Of a stretch of DNA of 64,000 nucleotides, positions 33,001 through 42,516 are shown piece after piece. Each line of letters opens with the position of its first letter. Position 1 is the stretch's first letter. Position numbers and translations under genes: made by a program. Location: contig NW_006499207.1 in assembly GCF_000471905.2 (NCBI RefSeq), positions 1,704,616 to 1,768,615 of the forward strand, written 5' to 3'. The stretch comes from Amborella trichopoda. Taxonomy: Eukaryota; Streptophyta; Magnoliopsida; Amborellales; Amborellaceae. Under the pieces are notes generated by a model that saw only the letters and a program-made list of their open reading frames with translations, had not been told where the DNA came from and made no database searches.

Positions 33001-33664
33001 TAGCACCATCCAGGCCTGTTTTTTGTGGTGTTTCTAGCATGCTTGAAGGCATGTTTAGAGCAAGCCTTCACGGCTTGAGGGAGCGACCTTTCGACAAGAT
33101 GGGAGAAGGTTTGGCAAGGCTGAGGGAGTTCGTCGCGCCTTCTGCGATTAGGATGGCACCAGAGGTTCTTTCTCATTTCGATGCAACTCTAAACGAGTTT
33201 CAGAACTGACAGTTGAGAGTGCTGCATCATGAGGAAGAAACCAGAAGGGTAGCCTCTTTGGAAGAGTTGATCTTGCGTAGTCGCAAGAAGATAGATGCTT
33301 GAATTGAGAAGAAAGCCTTGATAACTGGGCACCAGCAGGACCTCAAGAGAGATCCACAAGGAAGCTTCAAGAGAATGATCGAAGTCAGGGAGGCAATGCA
33401 AATACTGAAAGAAGAATTCACAGGCCTCGAGATGGAGATGGCTCAGAGGAAAGCCATGGAGGCTTCTTTGGTTGAAGATTTGTCCGATCTAGATGGCACA
33501 ATTGAGTTAGAGACTGTGGTGATCACAGAGACGACTCAAACAGTGGAGGAGCTGAAGGCACGTGTTCAAGGCACCGAGACTTCTCCTGAAGCGTGCAGCG
33601 CGTGGATCAATAAGATGATTGATCATTTTTTAGCATGCCATTCCCCCTTTTTTCAGTACTTGTA
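30005..33664 (+). pseudogene. PMD-like protein, antisense gene of element C
   Basis: Reads opposite to its host element. From the ATG at 30005 to about 32107 one frame is kept and broken only by stops (for example 30388, 30715, 31249, 31600). After that frameshifts appear. Motifs: TVKVLLETWSH, GILLLDLHFIEGL, MYDKFVPPNS, then YVFSQPVLCNIYHDFGAFS and YEWLGAYFPDTY. This layout fits the plant mobile domain (PF10536, the family of Arabidopsis MAIN and MAIL1), which I recognise by pattern only. The C-terminal third is acidic and then coiled-coil-like (33330-33580). The F copy (46118-42517) aligns along its length. Known PMD proteins act in gene and transposon silencing; the role in an element is unknown. 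Confidence 0.62.
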
Positions 33665-33679
33665 AAGTTTTGACTGATG

Positions 33680-33685
33680 AATAAA
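33680..33685 (+). terminator. PolyA signal of the PMD-like gene (C)
   Basis: AATAAA in 'actgatgaataaagcg', 16 bp after the last stop. The F copy has the same arrangement ('ctcataaataaagttc', minus). Confidence 0.6.
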
Positions 33686-33944
33686 GCGCTTCTCTTTTTA
33701 ATTGACTTTACTGCATGATTTCTTTCTCTCTTTACTTTTGCTACGCTTCATGTGATTCTTTTGAATGCCTCTCGATACTTTCATTATTCAGAGAGATTAA
33801 TACCTTAGTCCTTGTCTAGCCCCATAGTGGGCTGCCGCGGCTTGAATAGCTTCGAAATAGGGAATCGTTGCTTTTTGTCCTTTCAATGTCTAATTGGCTA
33901 AAGGCTCATAGTTCATCTTCCTCATAAAAAAATTTAGCTAGCCT
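33686..33944. other. Spacer conserved between C and F
   Basis: Contains 'gggctgccgcggcttg' and 'cctctcgatactttc', matched in inverse in F at about 42190-42310. Non-coding. Confidence 0.5.
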
Positions 33945-34260
33945 AGTTTCTATAAACAGTCCAATCAGGAGGGGCCTTAGCCTCTGTTGGTGGCATGTTT
34001 ACTTCAATCTCATCATAGCTTTTAGTCTCTGGCACAAACACTTTGAGATGCTTCTAAGCGGTACGCATGACCTTCAATTGACTCTGAAGACTGCAGACTT
34101 CAGTCCTCAAGCTTGCTAGAGGATCCTACCCTTGAGGGGGAGGAAGTTGCCCTTCGTCGAACTTCTCTTTCGAGAGGTCGGGGAAAAGTAAAACTTTTAG
34201 CTGGACAAGTGTCTGAGAAACATTCTCTATACTTACGGCAACCGGACTTTGAAAAATTTT
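33945..34260 (-). pseudogene. Unidentified ORF remnant where pol should be (C)
   Basis: After the protease stop the minus strand keeps a mostly open frame with TEVCSLQSQLKVMRTA, then VFVPETKSYDEIEVNMPP and APPDWTVYRN. It is not RT, RNase H or integrase as seen in A, B and E. It may be the tail of C's polyprotein. Family unknown. Confidence 0.35.
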
Positions 34261-35319
34261 TCATGGCAGTTGTCGCACTGCTTTGGCTTTCAAGAGTGCA
34301 ATGGGGATATGCAGGACTTTCTGATGGTCCGACGTATAGGTGATCCTTGGAGCCGGCAATTCTACCCTCATGGCTTGCTCGATCTGAGAAATGACTTCTA
34401 GTTCATTTTCTAGCCAAGATGGCTCAAAACTGGGGGCAGAAGGTGAAGACTCTATTTCAGACGAAGAGGGAGTTTCTTGAGGGTTGATGGTTGGGATGTT
34501 GGAATGAAGAGTAGTTAGGGGTAAAATTTTGCCCTGCCTTTCTTCTTCCATGAACATGTTCACTAACGTCCTTCCAACATCCTCAACATCTTCATGAGAG
34601 AAGGACACGATCTTTCTTGTAGACTCGTGACCATCATCACTCGGTTTTTGAGGCGACGTCAGATCTGTGAAGTAATATTTAGCGTCGGCGTAGTGAATTT
34701 CAGCCACAGGGAATGGTATTTTGTCAGCATAAGCCGTATGTTGTCTCCCATCTCGGCTACATTTGAAGCACTGATGCAACATTGATGGAACCACCCCCTG
34801 GTCATAGAGCCATGGCCGACTGAGGAGGATATTGTAAGAAGCGTCGGTGTCGATCAAATGAAACTGGGCGTAATCGTTCAGCTCACCGATCTTAAAACGA
34901 AGGTGTATCGTGCCAGTCGGCTTCTCCCCCGATTGGTTGAACCCTTGAACTGTGACGTGGGTCGAGGTAAGATTGACTGCCGACCCTCCATCTAACATAA
35001 TTCGGTTGATGGGGCATGCATGTAATTCACCAGTAACAAAGAGAGGACGATTATGAAACTTTTCCCCTAGCTGCAGATCGTCTTCGAAAATGGTGATTGG
35101 CATACATCCTAGCAAAATTGTCCGGTCTACCTCGATAGGTTTTACTTTGGTCTCGTACACTTTTGGGTAAGAGAGAGCTTGAATCAAAGCCATCCGATAA
35201 TTTTTTGAAGGCATGAGGACGTCGTAGACACTGAGAAGAGCTGGAAGCTTCCGTAGATGTCTTATCACATCATACTTCACCTTTTCTTGATCAAGGACTT
35301 GTGCTCCTAGTCCTGCCAT
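34261..35319 (-). CDS. Aspartic protease of element C (352 aa, intact ORF)
   Basis: The longest intact ORF in the window. The retropepsin-like core has the active site IMLDGGSAVNLTS (Asp110), then NILLSRPWLYDQGVVPS (about 163-179) and LHQCFKCSRDGR, all typical of Tat-lineage proteases. It would cut the Gag-Pol polyprotein during particle maturation. The tail (180-352) is acidic/Ser-rich and ends ALLKAKAVRQLP. The family norm is a DNGSAVN or DGGSAVN active site in a polyprotein, so the ATG is probably not the natural start. Notably intact although neighbouring gag is broken, and RT does not follow it. Confidence 0.85.
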   Translation of the reverse strand: MAGLGAQVLDQEKVKYDVIRHLRKLPALLSVYDVLMPSKNYRMALIQALSYPKVYETKVKPIEVDRTILLGCMPITIFEDDLQLGEKFHNRPLFVTGELHACPINRIMLDGGSAVNLTSTHVTVQGFNQSGEKPTGTIHLRFKIGELNDYAQFHLIDTDASYNILLSRPWLYDQGVVPSMLHQCFKCSRDGRQHTAYADKIPFPVAEIHYADAKYYFTDLTSPQKPSDDGHESTRKIVSFSHEDVEDVGRTLVNMFMEEERQGKILPLTTLHSNIPTINPQETPSSSEIESSPSAPSFEPSWLENELEVISQIEQAMRVELPAPRITYTSDHQKVLHIPIALLKAKAVRQLP

Positions 35320-35389
35320 TAATTTGGTGGGTATATTGGGTTGAGGAGCAGGTTTGGGTGAAGCGTGTTTATTTTGGCAGGCTGGTTGA

Positions 35390-38300
35390 CTATTGCATGA
35401 TGGGCTTGGTTCGAGTGACAGAAGTTTGAGCTTTTGGAAGGATCTGAGTGCATGAGATAAAAGGGGTCCCAGGAAATTGGAGAATAAGAGGATTATTTAA
35501 GGTATTGGGATTAGGAAGAAGCCCAGGGAGCTGTAAGATCAGCAAACTAGCCTTTGGATTAAGGGGCAGTGACGGACGGGGGAAGTTCAAGGTGCCCGAC
35601 TTCCGCAGTGGTGGCTGCAGCGTCCTCCCTGATCTGAGATTTATCTGCCCTGTGATGGGTATTGCTCCTGAAATTTGCACCATGTGGCAATCTCCCTGAG
35701 AATAAAAGCTTTCCCCTCTCGACTCTCTCACTCTTTGTTCGAAGTAAGGCTTAGGGGGGCTGCTGGGGTTTCTTTAGCTTCGACTTCTTGCGCTTCTTTG
35801 GAGAAGGTGGCTCTGCCTTAACTTTACCCTCTAGGGCATTAACAACTGTTAAGAATCCTGCTACGTGTGTCGGGGCCTTTCTCAATCGTTTACATTGCGT
35901 CTTTGTTATGTCTGATCCCTTAAGTTCGCTATTGAGAGAATCGAAGTCCGGACATATCAAGGTTGTATCTATAGGAGACATAGACAAGAAAGAATGAGAA
36001 GCAGGAGAAGAAGGAGGAGTAATGTTAGAAGGTGGGGGATTTTCATGGTTGGTCCCCTCATGAGACCGATCTAGGCAGCTTTTTACGTCATCACCAGGAT
36101 TGGACGGGTGTAGGGGATCTTTTAGGTATTTCCCTCGCTTAGACTGTTGGGGAGTGCTTTACCATCGTCACCCTCATTGGACATTTGTTGAGTGGAGGAT
36201 GGCACTAGGACATCTTCTTGATGGGATGAAGGAGGACAAAGGATCAAGCCGAGGATGAAGTCCAGCAAAGTTGGCAACGGAGGAAGGGGCCTATGAAATT
36301 TCTGCTCAACTATTGTTTGAGTGGCCTTGTTTCTTCGGTGAGCAGCCCTTGGTGCCCGTCTCTTCGTAGTTTTTTGAAGTGATGTCTGACTTGTCTTGCT
36401 GAGGTGGCAAACCACTCTAGCGTTGCTAGCCGCTTCTTGTCTTAAGGGCTTGAGTCTGCTTCAGCCATGGTAGATCATCCATGACTGCATAGTCAAGGGT
36501 TCTGCAGAGTCTCGGTCATTGATCGGAAGGTCCTGCCTTGTGAGATCTTCTTGCCCAAATGAGGAAGTAATTTGGGGATCACGTACAGGAAGGTTGTAAA
36601 ATTCTTGACACTATCTCATCGTCTCTGCGAATATATCAAGGAAAGTTGTGCATCCTGACAAATAATGACTTCTTATCTGATGGAATGGGCAACAACGATC
36701 TTCAGTCCCCTTAGCAAGGTGGCAGAGTTGCCTTGCCTGCTTTAGTGTGATTATGCCTTCCGGAAGCATTATAATGAAGAGGGCGTAGAGGATACCCAGC
36801 ATTTCGGCCTCCTCTTGAATGGTTATAGTATGAGAGGCCTCAGCTGCCCCAAAGGCCTTCATTAAATCTTAAAGCTTTATCTGACCTTTCAGAATCAGGG
36901 CCTCAATGATATCCTTTAGTGTGTAGCAGTCATCTGTGGGATGACTGATCCTCCGATTGTAGGCACAATAATTTGCCCGAGTGTCAAGGCCAGATTGCTA
37001 AGGGAACCTGGTTTTTGTAAGCTGGATCATATTCTGTTCCAATAATTACCAAAAAATCGTAGGGACCCATTCTTTCTCGAAGGGATAGACCTTATTCCTA
37101 AGCCTGGTGAAATGATAACTCCAATCAAAATTGGTTGGTGGAGGTACCCGATTGTATAACGGTTGTTGCTTGCCAGTCTGGGGTGTTACCTTCACCGTGC
37201 TTACCTCTTTAGACAGGTCCAAAGTTTGAGAGGGAGCCTTCTTTGAATCAGTGACCATAACGGCTGCACTAATTATCCCTTTCTTTTGGCTGCCCCGTGT
37301 GTTATTCCGAGAGCTACCACTGTCCCAGTTGTTCGCTGAATTTGTAGATGGTTGTCATGCCCCACCATGATGGCGTGACAAACTTTTTATGCGAACTAAT
37401 TTAGAGATCAACTCTGATAAGGAGGTCAGATTAGAGGCCTCTACATGAAGAGCGATTTCAGGTCGCATATTCTGCACGCAAGTTTGGACTGCTTCCTTCT
37501 CAAGCATAAGATTAGAATGGCGGGAAACCAAGTTTCTCCATCTTATATGAACTGGTCCACGGGCTCATCAGGGTCTTGAGTCAAGGTTAGAAGCTCGATG
37601 GTTTGAACTTCTCTCTCGACCTCATAGAAGCGTTGATAGAACAGTTTCTCCATCTCCTCCAATGTATCCACCGAGTCTGGGGGAAGTAGCGCATACCATT
37701 GGAATACTGGACCATCAAGGGTCTCAACGAACTGACGGAGGAGAAGCCTCTCGTCAGCTACTGTTTCCCGACATGCTGCTTGGAAGTGGGTGATATGCTG
37801 GTTTGGAGAGGTGGCTCTGCTGAATAGAGGAAACATCCCTTTCTTATAATCTGAGGGAAATGGGACCTGATCAACGTAAGGAAGGATATGGTCTTTGATA
37901 AGGCGTCGCACCTTGTATGCCTGGAATTTATCTATTCTTTAGGCTATGGGTGACCATAGCATCAATATCTAATTGAGAAATCGGATGAGAAACAAAATTG
38001 TCCTGTGAGGTAGACGGAGGAGGCTGCCCTGGAGGCACAACATCAGAGTGATGGGAATTGGCCTCGTGGTTAGCCGACTAGCGTGCCGCATCAATACGAT
38101 CAATCTTTTCCATCATCGCGTGCACAATATCCTCAAACTTATCATGTGATCCTCCTGCGCATCGCTGAGCTCGCTTACGACCAGTACGCTAACTGTTACA
38201 TTATGAGGTCGACGTTTGTGGCAACAGAGGGTTTACGAGCTTGAAGGGTCGTACATGGAAGGTCGACGTTTGTGGCATATGCAGGACCTGTCCTTGAAAG

Positions 38301-38696
38301 GTTTGATCATGGGCACGGACTCGAGGTAACAGAAGGGTTACCCCGACGTGTGACTCGAGTCGTTGACCCATGAGCCTTGTGGTATGATTGAGGGGTGGAG
38401 ACCGTGGGGTTTCTGCCTCAAAGTGTTGAGCCTTTAAGGATAGAAAGCAATGGTGTAGAAATGTAGGGGGTAGCCTTATGGCGACCCACAAGAGCAATGG
38501 CAACTTGCTTGCCTCTTGCAGAAGAGGATTGGGCAGCCTTCTGGCGTACCTCAGAAACTCGACTGGCAAGTGACTTGCCGATGGCTAGGTGTATGGTGTG
38601 TGTGGTGACATAAGTGCTACCCATGCAGAGCACTTTGGTGGAGTTTCCACCAGAGTAAAGAGATGGGAAGTGAGGGAATTTCAAGTCCCTTCTCAC
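35390..38696 (-). pseudogene. Gag of element C (broken)
   Basis: N-terminal KSLASRVSEVRQKAAQS (38696-38418). Gag core 37911-37543: DQVPFPSDYKKGMFPLFSR, HFQAACRETVADERLLLRQF, then LYQRFYEVERE, more open than in B. Zinc-knuckle region near 36990-36900 reads YCAYNRRISH then TDDCYTLKDIIEALILKG, with the first His changed to Asn. A second CPFHQ..H element follows (36740-36650). Basic tail at 35987-35751 (KKRKKSKLKKPQQ), then a Gln/Pro linker to the protease. Stops and shifts separate the pieces. Confidence 0.8.
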
Positions 38697-38938
38697 ACTG
38701 GTCCAGGTTAAGACCTAGGAGCTGGACAAGGGGTCCTTGCTCAAGAGGATGGTCGAGAACGAAGTTGAAGGACCTTGTTCCCTGGGGACACTCTCGAATA
38801 AGGGATAAGAAAATCCCCTTACCGGATAAATGGGTTACAGAACTCAGCAGCCAAAAGTCAATATGAAAAGAGAATGAATGCGGATAATAAAATGTGGGAC
38901 TAGCCAAACAAGAACAATCTGACTAAGGGGTAGTAAGT
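38697..38938 (-). other. 5' leader of element C
   Basis: Untranslated leader between primer-binding site and gag, aligning with B at 15233-15440 ('gaacaaggtccttcaacttc' type sequence). A 96-codon ORF across it is not conserved in B. Confidence 0.45.
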
Positions 38939-38955
38939 TCCCATTGAAGTTGCCA
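38939..38955 (-). other. Primer-binding site of element C
   Basis: On the minus strand 'tggcaacttcaatggga', four bases after the LTR end, diverged from B's site (15215-15232) at about five positions. Confidence 0.6.
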
Positions 38956-39719
38956 AGCTAGTTAGGTGCCTCAATCTTGCCCTCTAGATCCCTAAAGGAT
39001 CAGGCTGCATGCGCCTCGGGTTTTGGGAGAGACCCGGGATGTTTGTGAGAGAGGAATTTTAAAGGTCGGGTCGAGACATACTCAAGCTGACTCGCGTGGG
39101 CGCCCTCTTAAATCACGAAGAAAGCCCCCCAGTAATAAAACTAGTTTGGAATCCCCTTGCTTGGCTCGTATTCTTCTTAATTTTTGCTTTTCTGCAATCA
39201 CACACATATATGATAAAGGTTATGAGACAAGTGGGTCAGACCTCACACTTTTCCTATTTGATGATCATACGTAAACATGCGTATTCAAAAAGAAGAAAGA
39301 AAGATGGGTGGGAGAGAAGAATTCGACCAAGCGAGAAGATCAGAGCAGTGACTAGGCTGGTGGACAATTGGCATAACGTGGTAGCAAAACGGGCTCCGTA
39401 ACTGAGATCGGCTCACGGGATTGCAACTAGACACTATTATCAATACCGACTAGCTCAACACGATGGTCAGTCTGTCGTGGCGGTAAAGCCGGCCAAGCAA
39501 ACTTGGCATAAGAACATTACGGTTAGACGAAAGGACTGACATGAGATGTTAACCTCAATCCCTCTTGGTCGAATGAAAGAGTAACAGAGGAATGGTTAAA
39601 GAGAAGAAGGGAATGGACGGAAGGAGGGAGAAGAAGGAAGCGGAGATGCATTTGGTGCTAGACATTACTGACTATTTAAGGAGATGGGAGAGAGAGGAAG
39701 CAGCCGGGGCTAGGCTTCG

Positions 39720-40490
39720 TCAACTGTGTCAGGTGAGAAGAGAGGAAGAGAACCAACTAATGCCAAGTCTCGTCAACTTCCAGAAGAAGAGAGGGAAAAC
39801 CAGCTGGTGTTAGGTATCGTCGATTGACAAAATAGGAGAGAGAAGACCAACTGGCACGGAGTCTCGTCGATAGATATTAGAAGAAAGAGAAGACCAATCG
39901 ACACTAGGTCCTGCTGTCTGACAAAAGAAGAGAGGGAAGACCAATCGACGTCAGGTCTCACCGACTGCTAGAATAAGAGAGGGAAGACGAACCGGCCCTA
40001 GGCCACGCTGACTGATAAAAGCAAAGAGAGAAGACCAACCAGCACTAGGTCTAGTTGATTGATAGAAGAGAGAGAAGACGAACCGGTGCTGGTTCTAACT
40101 GACTGGTAAAAGAAGAGAGAGAAGACCAACCGGTGTTGGGTCTCACAGACTGGTAAAAGAAGAGAGAGAAGACCAACCGACGCTAGGTCTCGTCGACTGG
40201 TAGAAAAAGAGCGAGAAGACCAACCGGTGCTAGGTCTCACTGATGAGTAGAAGAAGAGAGAGAAGACCAACTGATGTTAGGCCTCATCTACTTATAGAAG
40301 AAGAGACAGAAGACCAACCGACCCTAGGCCTTATTGATTGGTAAAAGAAGAGAGAGAAGACCAACCGATGCTAGGTCTCACAAATTGGAAGAAGAAGAGA
40401 GAAAAGACCAACCGGCGCTAGGCCTCACCGACTGATAGATGAAGAGAGAGAAGGCCAATCGGTGCTAAGCCTCGTCAGTTGACAGAGAAA
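39720..40490 (-). repeat. 47-bp tandem repeats of LTR C
   Basis: About 16 units of 'gaccaaccggtgctaggt' + 'ctcactgactggtagaag' + 'aagagagagaa'. They correspond to the 45-53-bp units of LTR B on the other strand. ORFs across them are artefacts. Confidence 0.9.
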
Positions 40491-40720
40491 GATAAAGACG
40501 AGAAGAGAAGATGAGAGAGAAAGAGAGACAACGAGAGAAATTAGAGAGAAGAGAGAGAGAAGGGATAGAAGAGAGAAGAGAGAAAATAACAAAGGGAGAG
40601 AGAGAGAAAGGAGAGGGAGAGAGAGGGAGAGAGAAGAGAGAAGAGAGAGAAAGAGAGAGAGAAGAGAGAAAGAGAAAGGGGAGGAGAGAGAATGTTGCTT
40701 TCCTGAAGGGTACCAACCCT
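40491..40720 (-). repeat. AG-rich tract of LTR C
   Basis: Almost pure purine on the plus strand ('gagagagaaagagagaga'), the equivalent of the CT tract in LTR B. Confidence 0.9.
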
Positions 40721-40850
40721 TTTTTTCTCTCTCCTCTCTGTCTCTCGCTAAGACGTACTCACAGGATCAAGCAAGGAATCAAAATTTTATTGAATCCTCT
40801 AAGAATGAATCGAGCATTTAGAGTTTTTTTTACAATGAGGTAGTGCTTGT

Positions 40851-40857
40851 TTATATA
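40851..40857 (-). promoter_or_regulatory. LTR promoter TATA box (C)
   Basis: TATATAA on the minus strand, about 1.2 kb from the LTR start and about 60 bp before the polyA signal. A matching site is at 48028-48034 in the partial LTR. It would start the genomic RNA of C. Confidence 0.65.
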
Positions 40858-42035
40858 GAATTGTACCCAAACACGGGTGGATTGATCAAATTTAGACTTA
40901 ATTTCTGAAAATTAAGATTTAATTGAATTAAAAGAAATTCTAAAAATAGGTGCGAAAGGACTGTTTTGCCCCCACCTAACAATGTGTGGAATTTCAAAAC
41001 AGTCCCTGTTGCTGCCCTAGATCTGGCATGATCTTTCATGGCTGACCCGAGGGTGTTCTAATGCCCATTTAAGAGAAAGATTATTTTCTTCTTGTAGAGC
41101 TCTGCATGGTGATCATTTTGATACCAACTTCGAGCCATGAGTCATGTTTTTTACCCATAATCACGAGACTTGAAATTTGTTTGAGTCTTGAAAACTTTGG
41201 ATCTATAGTGTGGTTGTTCCTTAATTTTTTTATGTGATTTATTTATTGTAGTTCACTAAGAATTCTGTCACGATCTCATGGCAAAAAGTGGAACGCGATT
41301 TGGAGCCCGAACAAAGATTTCGCAACTTTTCAGCTTTGGCCGGAATCTGAAACCCAACGATCGAAATTTCAGTCACTTCATAGGCTTTGTGCATGAAGTC
41401 TGACATTCCATCATGTATAGGGTCCAGTCCGATGATAGCATTGAACCTAACGCACACAATGGAGTTTGTTTCGTGTCGATCCGTTGCACGAGAGTCGTGA
41501 TTTGGTCTGTCAAGCGAAGCGTGGCGTGTTGAATTTTTTGCAACTCTTCATGAATTGAGAACTTCTCTCTAATGTTTCTCCCTTCTCAGACATCGTCTAG
41601 GGGCGTGCCACATATTCAATTGTTCGTCTTGATGAGATTAACGTACTCACCAAATTTGGGAGTTATCCGACTCGGAACGAGTGAGTTACGGGCCCTGAAA
41701 GTGACTACCTGTGACTATAAAAACAGCCACCTTTAATGTTGTTTTAGTGTAGTGAGGCTACACGAGAATAGTGTGTGGTCCCTCCTGTTTTAATGTTTTG
41801 CTCATAGGGGTTTTCGATCATGGGGATCTAATGGCAGTGTTTTGACAGTGACTTGAGGCATCAAAAATGTAGTTCCCATTGTAGGATCTGTTTCAGGGTG
41901 TTAGAGACCGATTTTGCTGAAATTGTTTCTTGTGTTCACTGCCTTAGACATGTCTAATTGTGATGAATATTGATAGGTGGTCTTTTGAAGTGTTGACGAA
42001 AATCTTGACATCAAGGGCCATTCTGTGACTGTGAT

Positions 42036-42183
42036 AGTTAGAGGCATAACCAGCATCGACATGGTCGGCGCTAATCCTCAAGACAGGCAGTCAGTGCTAG
42101 GAGTTGGGAGCACAGCTGGCACTAGACTTTGGGGGACACAGCTGACGTTGGCTTCAAACAGTGATCCTTAGCGCATGTGGCCA
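42036..42183 (+). mobile_element. Stray A/B-type antisense-leader fragment
   Basis: Phrases such as 'gaggcataaccagcatcg', 'gtcagtgctaggagttggg' and 'gcgcatgtgg' match, in inverse, B's leader at about 23895-24020. It is wedged between the truncated LTR C and fragment F, so it marks two recombination joins within 150 bp. Confidence 0.6.
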
Positions 42184-42404
42184 ATCAAACATTAAGAGGA
42201 GGAAAAGCAACGACTCCTCATTTCGAAAGTTATCCAATCCGCGGCAGCCCCTCATGGGACTAAACAAGGCCTAGGGTATTAGCCTCTTGAGACAATAAAA
42301 TTGTCGAGAGGCGTTCGAAAAAAAAAAAAATCACATGAGGTGTGGCAAAGTGAGAAGAGAATGAAATCATGTAGCGAAGTCTGTCAGAAGAGAAAAATAA
42401 GAAC
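42184..42404. other. 3' flank of the PMD-like gene in F
   Basis: Inverse counterpart of C's 33686-33900 ('ggggctgccgcggattgg' on the minus strand). Includes an A12 run near 42320. Non-coding. Confidence 0.5.
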
Positions 42405-42410
42405 TTTATT
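42405..42410 (-). terminator. PolyA signal of the PMD-like gene (F)
   Basis: AATAAA on the minus strand within 'cataaataaagttc', at the same distance from the gene end as in C. Confidence 0.55.
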
Positions 42411-42516
42411 TATGAGTAATATTTTTACAAGTACTGGTAAAAGAAAAGACATTTCAAAACTGATCAATCATCTTATTGATCTATGTGCTGCACGCTGCAA
42501 AAGAAATCTCGGTTCC

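Larger units (their letters stand above)
28081..38959 (-). mobile_element. Element C internal region: gag-protease without pol
   Basis: Minus strand: PBS, gag, protease, ~600 bp of other sequence, then the PMD-like gene in antisense and the 35-bp array. RT, both RNase H and integrase are absent. Either an internal deletion or a non-autonomous subfamily that depends on A/B-type elements for copying and insertion. No 3' LTR is seen. Confidence 0.75.
38960..42035 (-). mobile_element. 5' LTR of element C (outer end missing)
   Basis: Homologous to LTR B along U3, R and U5. TATATAA on the minus strand at 40851-40857 and AATAAA at 40786-40791. Ends '..cctaact' before the primer-binding site. The first ~75 bp of U3 found in B (11560-11635) are missing. 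At about 42035 homology stops and unrelated sequence begins. Confidence 0.78.

Noticed and set aside
30005..33664. Independent host gene rather than part of an element
   Set aside because: The same gene is found in inverse beside element sequence twice, with the same flanking leader repeats and spacer, so it belongs to the element. A host origin of the ancestor remains possible.
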